DNA of 64,000 nucleotides, from positions 62,001 to 126,000 of the forward strand of contig CALNYX010000017.1 in the NCBI GenBank assembly GCA_942490925.1, read 5' to 3'. The translations under genes and the position numbers were made by a program. Every line of letters begins with the position of its first letter. Position 1 is the first letter of the stretch. The notes beneath the pieces are model-generated. The model did no database searches and was not told the origin of the DNA. It was given only the letters and a program-made list of their open reading frames with translations. Shown here one piece after another: positions 47,316-56,843 of the stretch. This DNA comes from CALNYX01 sp942490925 (GTDB lineage: Bacteria > Chlamydiota > Chlamydiia > Chlamydiales > JAAKFR01).

Positions 47316-50300
47316 ATGATGTCTGATGTGTGGAAAAAAATTAGTCTAGTTTTTGTTTCTCTCTGCCTGCTTTGTTGCGCGCTTTTCCCGCGTGCAATTT
47401 TGTTGAAGGTGGTCGATCACAAAGCAAAAAGCTATTTCAAGAAGAGCTTTGCTGCTGAGTTTTCGTGCGAAAAACTCTTTTGGGAAGAGGGAAAGATTCA
47501 TTTTACAAATGGCTTCATTCAGAAAAGTGGTGTCTATGATGCCTGCTTTGCAGAGGCGATTTTTACTCCAAAGTGGAGTTTGCGTCAAAGAGAGATCGGT
47601 GGAAAGTTGGCCATTTCTGAGCTTCAAGTGATGCATCAGCAAAAAGAGCCGCTGCCAACCATTTCAATGAAAAAAAAGCGGTGGCACTTTTTCAAACTCA
47701 ATCTCCAAACAGAAGTTGAAGCAGGTAAACTCTTCTTGCAAGAGGAGCAGATTGCCTTGCATTTTCGCCAATATGTTGTGGGAGAGAAGATAGAGGGAGA
47801 GATCGCCCTTTATTGGGAGGAGAAACCCTTTCAGACAACCTTTACCTTTCTCGATGGTCAACTCGAGATGGCTGCCCAATTTGAAAATCATCAGGTGGCA
47901 GCCATTTACGATGTGGTCAACTACTTCATCGGAGAGAAGCTCCCCTTTCCTCTAACCGATTGGCAAGTGCTCAATGGAACGATTGATGGAGAGATTGCCG
48001 CCACTTTCAGAGGTGAGCACATTGAGCATGTTGCAGGCAGTTTGAGGCTCGATCATTTGGATGCAACAAATGAGGTTTTGGCGATCCGTGGAGGCCTCAG
48101 CACTCTCGATGCAATTTTTGAAATCGATCCTGAAACAGGACGGGAGTGGAATGGTGAGTTTGCCCTAGCTGGTGGCGCGCTCTGTCTTGAAGAGGAGTGT
48201 TGGCACGGCATTTGGGATATTACAGATTTGCATTCAACGATTTGTGTGAAAGAGGGAGTGATAGAAACCTCTTTTTTCAGAGGGAATTTGATGGGAATGG
48301 AGGGGAGAGTCGATCTTGATTGGAACTCGCCTGACACATTGATGCATCTCGCATTTAGTGGCTCTTCAAAGGAGGCGCTTGCACTTGTTCCTGAAAAGTT
48401 TCAGAAGGGATTTCATCAGGGCTTCCCTAATGATCAGATTCAAGTAGAGGCAACAGTCAATCATGCAAAAGAGGGGTTAGAGCTCGTTGGTGAGATGTGG
48501 ATAGAGTCGCATCGTCTTCAGTTTGGATGTCACTTTGGACGAGGGGGTGAAGCCGATCTTTCCCGTATGCCCGATGTCGCTTTCTCCGAGCATCTCAAAA
48601 CCCAATTCTGCCTTTCAAACAAACGTCTTGGTTGGTTCAAGGGACAAAAATTGCCGATGGAGAAATTTATCTCTCCTTTTGTGTTGGGTAATACGTCCAT
48701 GGATCTTTCTGGAGAAATGAATATTGAAGGCACATTTGATACACGTTATTTGGTTGCTTTTTATGAGGGGCAAGATGTGCGGTTAGAGGGACCTAGTTTT
48801 GCCCTCTTTTCCAAACAGATTTCAGATCGTAAAACATCAGACATCACAGCTGTGCACTATGTCGACCTCAAAACTTGGGAGCATGTCGGCTACTTACCAC
48901 TCAAAAAGGCCTCTCATCAACAGAAAAACCACGACCTATTCTTCTCAGAGGTCGACACACTTGTCGAATTTGAAAATAATGTCGTTCGCCTTAAAGAGGT
49001 TTCAACGAATTGGCAAGGGATTCCATTTCAAGGGGAAGTAGAGATTGTCGTGCGCTCGTTTGATGACGTCGACTTTTCGATTTGGGCCGGTTGTCCGCAG
49101 GGTTCTTTGATGGTTGGGCAACGCCTTTTACGACACTTCATGAAGCCAGGCCCACTTTTAGAGCTTCCACTCAGTGGAACGTTTGCGATTGAACAAAATG
49201 GTCTCTACTTCAAATATAACTGTACATCGCAAGCAAATCTCATTGATGGCTATGTGCATGGTCGCTGTTTTTTCGACATGCAACAAGAGCTCTTTTCACT
49301 GCAGGCATGTGAGGCTAACTTCAACTACTCCTATCCAGAAAAGAGCTTCTGCCTCTTAGAAGGAGAGGGCGAAATTGCGACTACTCAAACTTCAGCTCCT
49401 TTCTTATTGCCACGTCTGATTTTCACCGATGATCATGTAACCATCGATGCTAAGATCGCTGATTATGCTTTTGACGGAACAGTTGAGCAGGGGAAGATTG
49501 CACTACATGGCGACCAGCTCGATGTAGAAGGGGAGTATGGTGAGGGGCGCTACACCTTTTCTCATTTACGCCTGGGGTTATGGGAGGCAGAGGCGCAACT
49601 CTCCTTAGATGCCAATTATGCCTATTTAGAATCGTTTCTTCTTTCACATCCTGTCAAAGGAACGTGCGATGTCATTGGATGCTTTGATCGCCGCTCCTCA
49701 CAGCTTAGATGCTACCTCTCTGATTTGCAGCTCGACTTAGCAGCTGGCCTTGGCCAGCTCCTGACTGGTTGGCAGCCAAAAGGAGTGCTATCAGGTGAAG
49801 GAGAAGTGCAGTGGAGCGCTGAGAAGGGAGTAGAAGCTAGGCTCCAAACCTCCTTTTCTGACTTAGAATTTGCGGGGATCCCTTTTGATTCTGCCGATCA
49901 TGTCCCTTTTTACTTCTCATCAAAGCAAGGGTTAAAAGTAGAAGGACTCGAGGCGATGGGGCAATACAGATTAGGCGCCTTACACTACGATCACCATCAA
50001 CAAAAAGCCTTTTTTGAAGGAATCGACTTTAGTTTATCGGGCGAGCAGATCAATTGGGTAGCTGACGTTGTCGATTCACTTGTCCCTGGTAAGGTTGAGA
50101 CCTCGCTTTTTGAATCGATCAAACAATTGCGCCCCGATGCCCCCTTTGAAGGACGGCTCTCTTTAGAAGTCACGCCTGAAAATGTTTGGGTTCACCTCAT
50201 GCTCAAAGATGGTAGCTACACCTTTAATGATCAACTTTGGGATCTCAAGAATTTTTCTCTTGTCTGTGATGCTAATGAGCTCAATGTCAAAACACAGTTC

Positions 50301-51398
50301 TTATTGCGCCACCAATACTACTGGCTCTACCTCTCGACAGATAACCACACTAGACAGGCAGGACAACTTTCGATTCAAGAAGAGGGAGCCGATGACCTTT
50401 TAGACCTGCTCTGGTATCGCGAGGGGAATGGACAGTGGAGCATCAGCCGCATTGAAGGGAGCTTTTGTGGAGTTGATATGCAGCTGAAAGAGAGCCATTC
50501 TAATGGTCATGCGGATCAAATTGCTCTCACTGGCCACGTTGGACTGAATCCAAGCAAGATCGGCCCACTGCTCTCACCATCACTGCAAAACCTCTGTCAA
50601 CGCCTCTCAATTGGCGGGAACTACACACTCGAAGGCGATTTTCTGCTGCCCAAAGAGGATCTCAAAAACCCAATTTTCTATGGTAAGCTCACAGGAACTG
50701 ATTGTTTGCTTCATAAAGTTGAGTTTGCCTCGCTTACTTCAGGTTGCTACATCTCCAATCACTTAGTTGAGCTCACTGACTTAGCTGTCAAAGATTGGGC
50801 CGGACGTCTCTATCTCGATCGCGCCACCCTCTACAAGCAAGATGAGTGGAAATTTGGCTTGAGTCACCTTTCAGTTCAAGACTTTAGACTCTCTCGTCTC
50901 TCCAGTGATTGGACCAAGCGTGAAAGAGGAGAGAGACCGCTATTCCGCTCCCTCTTTGTCACAGCCTTTGATCTCACTGATTTTTCTGGAAGACTCAGTG
51001 ATAAGAGTAGTTTCCTTGGCAAGGGAGAGTTGCGTTTCACTAATTTCCCCAAGCGCACCCTCTTTAGTAACCTCATGCTTTTACCAACAGAGATTTCAGC
51101 CCGCATTGGCCTTGATCTGACCACATTCATTCCAGTGCGCGGTACGATTAACTATGAAGTGAAAGATCGCAAAGTACTCTTCAATGAGTTTGCTGATATG
51201 TATAGTGATGGGAAGCGTTCTCGTTTCTATCTTGCTGAAAACACACCTGCTTATGTCGATTTTTCCGGAAATCTCAATATGAATATCAAGATGAAGCAGT
51301 ATAACTTACTGATGAAAATTGCCGAATTTTTCACAGTGACAGTTAAAGGAACGCTGCTCCATCCTACCTACGTCTTCTCTAACCAACAGGAAGGTTAG
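47316..51398 (+). CDS. Large AsmA/TamB-YhdP-like membrane-anchored protein
   Basis: A 1360-aa protein with one N-terminal membrane helix (about residues 8-30), then a very long, beta-strand-rich region with alternating hydrophobic residues and few conserved motifs. The end (V-R-G-T-I-N-Y-E-V, M-Y-S-D-G-K-R, then V-K-G-T-L-L-H-P-T-Y) resembles the C-termini of AsmA-like bridge proteins that move phospholipid between membranes. The family is inferred from architecture. It is divergent from nqrB and overlaps the convergent next gene by 20 bases. Confidence 0.6.
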   Translation: MMSDVWKKISLVFVSLCLLCCALFPRAILLKVVDHKAKSYFKKSFAAEFSCEKLFWEEGKIHFTNGFIQKSGVYDACFAEAIFTPKWSLRQREIGGKLAISELQVMHQQKEPLPTISMKKKRWHFFKLNLQTEVEAGKLFLQEEQIALHFRQYVVGEKIEGEIALYWEEKPFQTTFTFLDGQLEMAAQFENHQVAAIYDVVNYFIGEKLPFPLTDWQVLNGTIDGEIAATFRGEHIEHVAGSLRLDHLDATNEVLAIRGGLSTLDAIFEIDPETGREWNGEFALAGGALCLEEECWHGIWDITDLHSTICVKEGVIETSFFRGNLMGMEGRVDLDWNSPDTLMHLAFSGSSKEALALVPEKFQKGFHQGFPNDQIQVEATVNHAKEGLELVGEMWIESHRLQFGCHFGRGGEADLSRMPDVAFSEHLKTQFCLSNKRLGWFKGQKLPMEKFISPFVLGNTSMDLSGEMNIEGTFDTRYLVAFYEGQDVRLEGPSFALFSKQISDRKTSDITAVHYVDLKTWEHVGYLPLKKASHQQKNHDLFFSEVDTLVEFENNVVRLKEVSTNWQGIPFQGEVEIVVRSFDDVDFSIWAGCPQGSLMVGQRLLRHFMKPGPLLELPLSGTFAIEQNGLYFKYNCTSQANLIDGYVHGRCFFDMQQELFSLQACEANFNYSYPEKSFCLLEGEGEIATTQTSAPFLLPRLIFTDDHVTIDAKIADYAFDGTVEQGKIALHGDQLDVEGEYGEGRYTFSHLRLGLWEAEAQLSLDANYAYLESFLLSHPVKGTCDVIGCFDRRSSQLRCYLSDLQLDLAAGLGQLLTGWQPKGVLSGEGEVQWSAEKGVEARLQTSFSDLEFAGIPFDSADHVPFYFSSKQGLKVEGLEAMGQYRLGALHYDHHQQKAFFEGIDFSLSGEQINWVADVVDSLVPGKVETSLFESIKQLRPDAPFEGRLSLEVTPENVWVHLMLKDGSYTFNDQLWDLKNFSLVCDANELNVKTQFLLRHQYYWLYLSTDNHTRQAGQLSIQEEGADDLLDLLWYREGNGQWSISRIEGSFCGVDMQLKESHSNGHADQIALTGHVGLNPSKIGPLLSPSLQNLCQRLSIGGNYTLEGDFLLPKEDLKNPIFYGKLTGTDCLLHKVEFASLTSGCYISNHLVELTDLAVKDWAGRLYLDRATLYKQDEWKFGLSHLSVQDFRLSRLSSDWTKRERGERPLFRSLFVTAFDLTDFSGRLSDKSSFLGKGELRFTNFPKRTLFSNLMLLPTEISARIGLDLTTFIPVRGTINYEVKDRKVLFNEFADMYSDGKRSRFYLAENTPAYVDFSGNLNMNIKMKQYNLLMKIAEFFTVTVKGTLLHPTYVFSNQQEG

Positions 51399-51957
51399 TA
51401 AGCGTAATATGTGTATTTACAGCCGCCTCATACTTCTCTAAAAGCGTCTTCCAATTCTGCTCAATGTTCGCTTTCTCTTCTTGCGAGATACTTGTCGGAG
51501 GATCGATTACTAGATGAAAGCTTTCAGGATCTTCTCGCTCCCCATCATCAATTAAAATGACTCCAGGCTCGATAATTAAAGACTCGTAGATCTTATCGAG
51601 ATGACGCAAATTGGTCGCAAGTTGCTCAAGCAGCCCCTGATTTGCTTTAAGTGTTTCGCTTAACTGCCTCTTGTGATCCTCATCAATCTGTTGATTTTCA
51701 AGAGCCTGAAGCGCATTTTTGATCATAAAAACCGTTTCATCAGCAGCTGCCACTTTGTTTTCCACAATGTCACGGTTGTTGTCGATCATCTGCTCGATTT
51801 CATCACTATTTCCAGGATAATTTGTGTAGGATCCCGCCTGCTTGGAAGTGCCTAAAAATGAAAAAAGATTGAGTTGGTTTGGCTGAGGTGCTATGCGCAA
51901 CTCATGAGATTCAAGCTTCATGTTCATCTCTTTTGCAAACTGCTTTTGAATTGTCAT
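51379..51957 (-). CDS. Hypothetical helical protein, 192 aa
   Basis: I start at the ATG at 51957, because the longer frame lies antisense to comF; G-A-G-A-G-G lies upstream. The protein is mostly helical and charged, with a likely coiled coil around E-I-E-Q-M-I-D-N-N...L-A-T-N-L-R-H-L. It has no membrane segment and no motif I recognise. It is divergent from comF and convergent with the large AsmA-like gene. It could be a secreted protein or chaperone; I have no positive evidence. Confidence 0.55.
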   Translation of the reverse strand: MTIQKQFAKEMNMKLESHELRIAPQPNQLNLFSFLGTSKQAGSYTNYPGNSDEIEQMIDNNRDIVENKVAAADETVFMIKNALQALENQQIDEDHKRQLSETLKANQGLLEQLATNLRHLDKIYESLIIEPGVILIDDGEREDPESFHLVIDPPTSISQEEKANIEQNWKTLLEKYEAAVNTHITLTNLPVG

Positions 51958-51989
51958 TTCATTAACCTCTCTGTTAAATTCTTTGTGCC

Positions 51990-52616
51990 ATGTTAAATAT
52001 TTTTTATCCACCCTCTTGTCTTCACTGTGAAAAACGTGTCGAAAAACCACACAGTTTTTGTGAAACATGTCGCCTCGACTTTGCTCTGCTTCATCCGCTC
52101 TCATACTGCCCCTACTGCCTAACCGAGCACAAAGGAGTCTGTGATAGATGCCGCAAACGCAAGGAGTGGAGTGTCCAACTTGCAACCTGCTTCGATCCTC
52201 TTGGAGGTGTTCTCACTCTGATTTCGCAAGTTCATCAGGATCAATGTCTAGAAACAGCAGCAAGTTTCTTGATGGTACAGCTCAGTCGTTTACGCTGGCC
52301 GCCACCAGATATTGTGATTCCTGTTCCAACCCATCGCGGCTCTACCCAATTTGTTCAGAGGTTTGCCAAAAACATGCAGCTCCCATATTGCGATAGTGTC
52401 ACCAGACGCAGAGGTGATCTCCCTCAGCGTCGACTTTCTTGGCCTGAGAGAGAAAAACTTTCACCGCAACATTTTCAGGTAACTAAAAAAGAAGAAGTGC
52501 CACGTATCTTGCTCATCGATGCAACGATCGGTTCAGGAGCAACCATGCGCGCGATTGCCACCCATTTTCCAAACAGCCGCGTCTACGGCCTCAGCCTTGC
52601 CCGCGAGCTCTGGTGA
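51990..52616 (+). CDS. comF: ComF-family phosphoribosyltransferase-like protein
   Basis: The N-terminal zinc finger has four C-x2-C pairs (C-L-H-C, C-E-T-C, C-P-Y-C, C-D-R-C). The C-terminal half is a phosphoribosyltransferase fold with P-V-P-T-H and I-L-L-I-D-A-T-I-G-S-G-A-T. In the usual family loop (V-D-D-V-x-T-T-G-A-T) the second acidic residue is conserved; here it is alanine, so PRPP use may be lost. ComF proteins act in DNA uptake or recombination in other bacteria. Length 208 aa. Confidence 0.82.
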   Translation: MLNIFYPPSCLHCEKRVEKPHSFCETCRLDFALLHPLSYCPYCLTEHKGVCDRCRKRKEWSVQLATCFDPLGGVLTLISQVHQDQCLETAASFLMVQLSRLRWPPPDIVIPVPTHRGSTQFVQRFAKNMQLPYCDSVTRRRGDLPQRRLSWPEREKLSPQHFQVTKKEEVPRILLIDATIGSGATMRAIATHFPNSRVYGLSLARELW

Positions 52617-52676
52617 GAGTTGACACTAATTTTTTGAGGAGGCATTCTATTGTAAAGTTTAGGTAAAGGAGTACAC

Positions 52677-53603
52677 GTGTTATCAATTAAACGACTCGAT
52701 CGCATCTGTGATTATACTCCCTTTGTCAGCACAATTTCTAACCTTGGAATCCTGTTTCGTAAGCATGTCTTTAAACCAGCTGAAGCGACTCTAAAAGGGC
52801 AAGCTTTTACCCATATCGAACAGAAAAACACGATGCGCTGTCTCACCCTTCTGGTTCCAATTCTAGGTAATCTGGTTATTGTCTTCTATGATATTGTCAT
52901 GTCCTTCATCACGACACATGATGCACTTAGAGCCATTAAAATTGACCCAGCCGCTTTTCTCAAGCTAGATGAAGAGAAGCAAAAAGATCAGAGTTTCATT
53001 CTCTCAGCAGTCAAGGTCAATCCCCGCGTCTTAAAATATATCAACCCAGATTTTATGACTCTCGAGATAGCCAATGAAGCTGTAGGAATAGATGGCATGG
53101 TCCTGCGCTATGTTAGTCGCTATTCCACAAGGGTTGTGCCAAGCGGATTAGGACAAAGTGGTTACGTGTTGGTTTCACAAGATGAATATCGTGAAATTGT
53201 GATGATTGCAGTTGAGCAAAATGGACGTGCCCTTGAGCATGCTGGGGATTTACAAGAAGATAAGGATGTTGTGATTGCTGCTGTGAGAAGTTATGGCCCA
53301 GCATTGCACTTTGCTCCTGAGCTCCAAAATGATCCAGAAGTGGTTAAGCCAGCTGTGGAGCAAAATGGGATGGCCCTGCAGCATGCTCACAAAGATCTAC
53401 AGGATAATGATGACATTGTTGGTGCTGCTAGAGATCAGAATTACATCGCATTGATTTATGCAAGTGAGCGGATTCAAAAAGAACAATTCCCCATGGGTCA
53501 ATTTAGACACCTTGCTTCAGCCGTAAGTAGTAAGGGATGGGGCATTAGCTATGGCACAATGGCCTCAATAGGTTGGTATGCCATCCAGGCTTTTGTTCTT
53601 TAG
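52677..53603 (+). CDS. DUF4116-like repeat protein with N-terminal membrane segment
   Basis: Starts at a GTG with A-A-G-G-A-G 6 bases upstream. The 308-aa product has a hydrophobic segment near residues 54-80. It then has repeats of the DUF4116 type (E-x-V-M-I-A-V-E-Q-N-G-R-A-L-E-H-A, V-V-I-A-A-V-R-S-Y-G-P-A-L, V-V-K-P-A-V-E-Q-N-G-M-A-L), about 28-35 residues each. Such repeats are common in amoeba-associated bacteria and some viruses, with unknown function. A hydrophobic stretch also ends the protein. Confidence 0.7.
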   Translation: MLSIKRLDRICDYTPFVSTISNLGILFRKHVFKPAEATLKGQAFTHIEQKNTMRCLTLLVPILGNLVIVFYDIVMSFITTHDALRAIKIDPAAFLKLDEEKQKDQSFILSAVKVNPRVLKYINPDFMTLEIANEAVGIDGMVLRYVSRYSTRVVPSGLGQSGYVLVSQDEYREIVMIAVEQNGRALEHAGDLQEDKDVVIAAVRSYGPALHFAPELQNDPEVVKPAVEQNGMALQHAHKDLQDNDDIVGAARDQNYIALIYASERIQKEQFPMGQFRHLASAVSSKGWGISYGTMASIGWYAIQAFVL

Positions 53604-53616
53604 TAAGTTGATATCG

Positions 53617-53761
53617 TAGGGAACCTCTGAAAAATACCGACCTTGTATCTTTTAGCGCAATTTGTGCCAGAGCGTTGTTTTCGCCCTCACTAACTCACAA
53701 GGAGTTAGCTTCGGTAATTTCACTAAAATCTCCAAAACCTTTATTTTTCAGAGGTTCCCTA
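53617..53761. mobile_element. MITE-like element, family 2, intact copy (145 bp)
   Basis: Perfect terminal inverted repeats GGGAACCTCTGAAAAATA, each flanked by TA, enclose a core with an internal hairpin (CTAACTC-ACAAG-GAGTTAG). A TA duplication would suit a Tc1/mariner or IS630-type transposase acting in trans. The same core is at 26060-26219, and an end remnant is at 15531. No coding capacity. Confidence 0.75.
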
Positions 53762-53793
53762 GAAAACATTATGCAGAGAAGCATAATGTTTTC
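53762..53793. terminator. Perfect 13-bp hairpin between convergent genes
   Basis: GAAAACATTATGC, a 6-base loop, GCATAATGTTTTC. It lies directly after the MITE and 9 bases past the bactofilin stop, between convergent transcripts. It lacks a long U-tract on either strand, so it is a probable but unproven bidirectional terminator. Confidence 0.5.
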
Positions 53794-53802
53794 ATGCATA
53801 AT

Positions 53803-54345
53803 TTAGTAGGTGGTTGACTCTTCACGCGAAGTGACTTGAACAACACCAACAATCTCAACACCATCATCTACAGAGAGGCATTTAGCTTTGATATCGCCCT
53901 TGATCGACGCATCACCACGCAGCTCAAGTTTCTCCTGAACGGTGATATTCCCTTCAACAGTTCCTTCGATAATTGCCTCGCGCAGGTTGAGGTTTGCTTT
54001 GACAACGCCCTTAGGACCCACAATGACTTTGCCTTGTGAAAGCAATTCACCTTCAAAGGTGCCATCAATGCGCAATAGACGCTCAAAGCTGAGTTCTCCA
54101 CGGAAGGAAACACCTTCTCCAAGAGTTGTCTCAGGATCTTCTTCATGCAGCATGCCTTCAAAGTGGTGTTGAGGCAAGGTTGCTGTTTTCTCTTCCATCA
54201 TCGGGGTTGTAATCGGTTGATGGGAACGCGGGGTATCAAACAACCGTGGGGGAATGTCGGAATTGTCTGATTGATATTTATTCGTGTACACTGGCTTCTC
54301 TTCTTTGTACTCTTCTAACGGGTTTTTTCCTGGGCGGCGAAACAT
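53803..54345 (-). CDS. Bactofilin
   Basis: The 180-aa product has a polar, proline-containing N-terminal arm (about residues 1-75) and then a repetitive beta-helix of the bactofilin type (L-L-R-I-D-G-T-F-E-G-E-L, V-K-A-N-L-N-L-R-E-A-I-I-E-G-T-V-E-G-N-I, I-K-G-D-I-K-A). Bactofilins polymerise under the membrane; the chlamydial homologue CT276 affects cell size. The ATG at 54345 follows G-A-G-G. It is 16 bases downstream of dnaA on the same strand, as CT276 is beside CT275. Confidence 0.9.
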   Translation of the reverse strand: MFRRPGKNPLEEYKEEKPVYTNKYQSDNSDIPPRLFDTPRSHQPITTPMMEEKTATLPQHHFEGMLHEEDPETTLGEGVSFRGELSFERLLRIDGTFEGELLSQGKVIVGPKGVVKANLNLREAIIEGTVEGNITVQEKLELRGDASIKGDIKAKCLSVDDGVEIVGVVQVTSREESTTY

Positions 54346-54361
54346 GGCTGTATCCTCACTG

Positions 54362-55702
54362 TTAACTGTCGATATTGCGGCGGCAGAGTGCGATCTGACG
54401 GCGGAGAGCTTCTTCTTTTTTGATTTTATTTTCAATAGTCTTATAGGCATGCAAAATAGTGGAGTGTGTTTTTCCAAACGACGCTCCGATCATCATGAGT
54501 GATTCGTTGATCATCTCTTTGGCTAAATACATGGCGACTTGACGGGCAAGGGCCACATTTTTTGTGCGTGATGTGCCTTTAAGCTCACTCACACGTACTT
54601 GAAAAACGGTTGCAACACTTTTTAAGATGTTTTCTACCGAAACTTTTTGCTTAGGCGTCATTTGGAAGAGTTCACTGAGCGTCTGTTCAACGAGTTCTTC
54701 TGTCACTTCTTGGTCAAGCAGACGACAGTGGGCTGTTAGCCTATTGATCGCGCCTTCGAGTTGGCGGACGTTGCTAAAGATGTTCTCAGCAATGAAAAAA
54801 GCAACGCGGTTAGGGATGGTGAGCCCTTTTTGCTCTGCTTTGTGTTGTAAAATCGCAACGCGTGTTTCAAGGTCTGGAGTCCCAACGTGAGCAACAAGGC
54901 CCCACTCCATGCGCGCCACAATGCGCTCAGAGAGCTTAAGTTGTCCAGGAGGTTTATCAGACGTAATAACAATCTGTTTGTTTTGGTTGATCAAGCTCTC
55001 GAAAGTGTTGCAAAACTCCTCTTCGAAGTTCAAGCGGTTTTGTAGAAATTGAATATCATCGACGAGTAGGACATCAAGTGAGCGGTAAAACCGTTTCATT
55101 TTGTCTACAGACTTGTTTCGTAGGTTGTCGACAAGGTCGTTGATAAAAGCTTCTGTTGTGATGCACTGGATACGCAATTTTTTGTGGTGTTGCTGCACAT
55201 AGTGGCCAATGGCATGAAGCAAGTGTGTCTTTCCAAGTCCAACGCCTCCGTGAATGAAAAGGGGGTTATAGGACTTGCTTGGACGGGTTGCGATGCCCAT
55301 AGCTGCCGATTTGACAAACTGATTAGATACCCCTTCGATAAAATTTTCGAAGCGATAGAATTGATTGAGGCGGAGTTGATAGTCGCTGGCAACTTCAACC
55401 GGGGCAGGTACTACCGGCGCTTTTTGCGGCAAGGGCTTTCTCTCAGGCATCTGCGCAATCACAAATTCGATGACGGGCTCACCATTTTGATCAACAGGCA
55501 GAAAAGAGCAGAGATCTTTTTTGTAGTTGTCCAAGAGGTAGGACTTCACAAAAATATTGGGAACTTCCAAACGAATTTGTTCAGTTGTTGATTCCTTGAC
55601 TTGAATAGGCGCTAGCCAATTTTCAAACGCAGTCAACGAACAACGCTTTTTAACGTATTCGAGAAATTGTTCCCAAGAGTTTTGAGTGTCGCAAGTCAGC
55701 AT
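54362..55702 (-). CDS. dnaA: Chromosomal replication initiator DnaA
   Basis: AAA+ protein that opens the replication origin. Walker A is G-G-V-G-L-G-K-T with K158; Walker B is L-L-V-D-D-I-Q-F-L; the DNA-binding signature [10 protein letters not shown]...F-G-K-T-H-S-T-I lies near the C-terminus. The start at 55702 (M-L-T-C-D-T) follows A-A-G-G-A. Length 446 aa. The 246 bases upstream contain TTGTGAACA twice but no convincing consensus DnaA boxes. Chlamydiae often carry two dnaA genes; this one matches CT275 by neighbours. Confidence 0.95.
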   Translation of the reverse strand: MLTCDTQNSWEQFLEYVKKRCSLTAFENWLAPIQVKESTTEQIRLEVPNIFVKSYLLDNYKKDLCSFLPVDQNGEPVIEFVIAQMPERKPLPQKAPVVPAPVEVASDYQLRLNQFYRFENFIEGVSNQFVKSAAMGIATRPSKSYNPLFIHGGVGLGKTHLLHAIGHYVQQHHKKLRIQCITTEAFINDLVDNLRNKSVDKMKRFYRSLDVLLVDDIQFLQNRLNFEEEFCNTFESLINQNKQIVITSDKPPGQLKLSERIVARMEWGLVAHVGTPDLETRVAILQHKAEQKGLTIPNRVAFFIAENIFSNVRQLEGAINRLTAHCRLLDQEVTEELVEQTLSELFQMTPKQKVSVENILKSVATVFQVRVSELKGTSRTKNVALARQVAMYLAKEMINESLMMIGASFGKTHSTILHAYKTIENKIKKEEALRRQIALCRRNIDS

Positions 55703-55948
55703 GGTGATTTCCTTATGAACATTGTTTTCCACAGTCGATTTTTGGTCGATTTCGTATTCGATATAAGGAGCAAAATTTAGCACGCGCTTTCAATGCACGC
55801 AATCATTTTGTGCACATTTTTTTTCGTTTTTCAGTAACTGATTTATGATCAGCAAAATCGAAAGGAAAAAAGTTGTGAACACACAAGTTGCTGATAATAA
55901 ATGTTGTTTACAAATGGAGTCAACAATAAGAAGTTAGTTGTGAACAGC

Positions 55949-56344
55949 TTAGCGGTGAGCGATAATTAAAGCCGAAGCATCGCCAGCAATTGCGACATCT
56001 TTGCTTTTTTGAAGCGCGTTTGAAATGACCATTGCTTCGGCGCGTTGGCCAAGCATGAACAATGCTTTTGTTTTATTTAGGAGGGTTGGCTCATCAGTTG
56101 AATCGAGGCGAAGCGCTTCATTTAGATGGTGCAGAGCTTTTTCATTGTCACCCATTTGAAGATAGAGGGCACCTAGGGTTTGACGATCATAAATACTTTG
56201 GGAATTGAGCAGGACAAGGGCTTCAAAGAAAAGGCGGGCTTTTTCATATTTCCCTTCTCTTAGAAATGAGAAGCCTGAAAAGCGGAATTCTGCAAAGTGC
56301 TCCTCATTCCATCCTAAAATTTCACTCCAATTGGCCATTGTCAT
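55949..56344 (-). CDS. TPR protein (CT274-like)
   Basis: A 131-aa protein of three tetratricopeptide-like units: G-F-S-F-L-R-E-G-K-Y-E-K-A-R-L-F-F-E, L-G-A-L-Y-L-Q-M-G-D-N-E-K-A-L, and K-A-L-F-M-L-G-Q-R-A-E-A. The size and the opening are like SycD/LcrH-type secretion chaperones, but the role is unproven. The ATG overlaps the previous stop by 4 bases (ATGA), so it is coupled to the CT273-like gene. Confidence 0.75.
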   Translation of the reverse strand: MTMANWSEILGWNEEHFAEFRFSGFSFLREGKYEKARLFFEALVLLNSQSIYDRQTLGALYLQMGDNEKALHHLNEALRLDSTDEPTLLNKTKALFMLGQRAEAMVISNALQKSKDVAIAGDASALIIAHR

Positions 56345-56781
56345 CCTTGAATAAATTGCTTCATACGCGATTGAACGTAATCAATCATCTCGTTGGTCTC
56401 TTTGACTTGGGAGAGCATCCCATTTAGGATTTCTCCGCTTGTGTCATCGGGATTATCTTTTATTGCTGCATTAATACGACGAATATCAGCGTCTTGTTTT
56501 TCTGGAGGACCTAAACTTGGCGCGATATAGCGAGAGGCAAAGCGTTGGCTGTGGAAATCATGAGGAACTCGGAAACGGGCCCACGTCTTTTTGCGGTAGG
56601 TCTGCATGAGCAGAGAGACGGCGGGGTGCTTGGGAACAAGATCGAGAACCTTGGTCTGACCCGACATGAAGTTGGTGTCAGAAACAGGCATGTGGTACTG
56701 CTTGCGGAATTCGGAGACTGCTTGCTGATCAGAGGCGTACCGATCATGCGCTCCGATGCCAATGTTATACATTTCAACCAT
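56341..56781 (-). CDS. CT273-like hypothetical protein
   Basis: A 146-aa hydrophilic protein beginning M-V-E-M-Y-N-I-G-I-G-A-H-D-R-Y-A; the opening and gene order fit the conserved chlamydial CT273 family. It contains a repeated acidic/Asn region (I-N-A-A-I-K-D-N-P-D-D-T) and a C-terminal helix. No known domain. Its promoter would overlap the start of the divergent aroB gene. Alternative starts at 56817 and 56772 exist. Confidence 0.65.
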   Translation of the reverse strand: MVEMYNIGIGAHDRYASDQQAVSEFRKQYHMPVSDTNFMSGQTKVLDLVPKHPAVSLLMQTYRKKTWARFRVPHDFHSQRFASRYIAPSLGPPEKQDADIRRINAAIKDNPDDTSGEILNGMLSQVKETNEMIDYVQSRMKQFIQG

Positions 56782-56843
56782 ATTCTCTACTCTATCTTTC
56801 CACAAGATTGCTTTCAATCATCAGATTGGCTAAACCTGTGGGT

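Noticed and set aside
55784..55948. Replication origin with DnaA boxes upstream of dnaA
   Set aside because: Only TTGTGAACA (twice) and TTGTTTACA are seen; none matches the DnaA box consensus well and there is no clear AT-rich unwinding element with box clusters.
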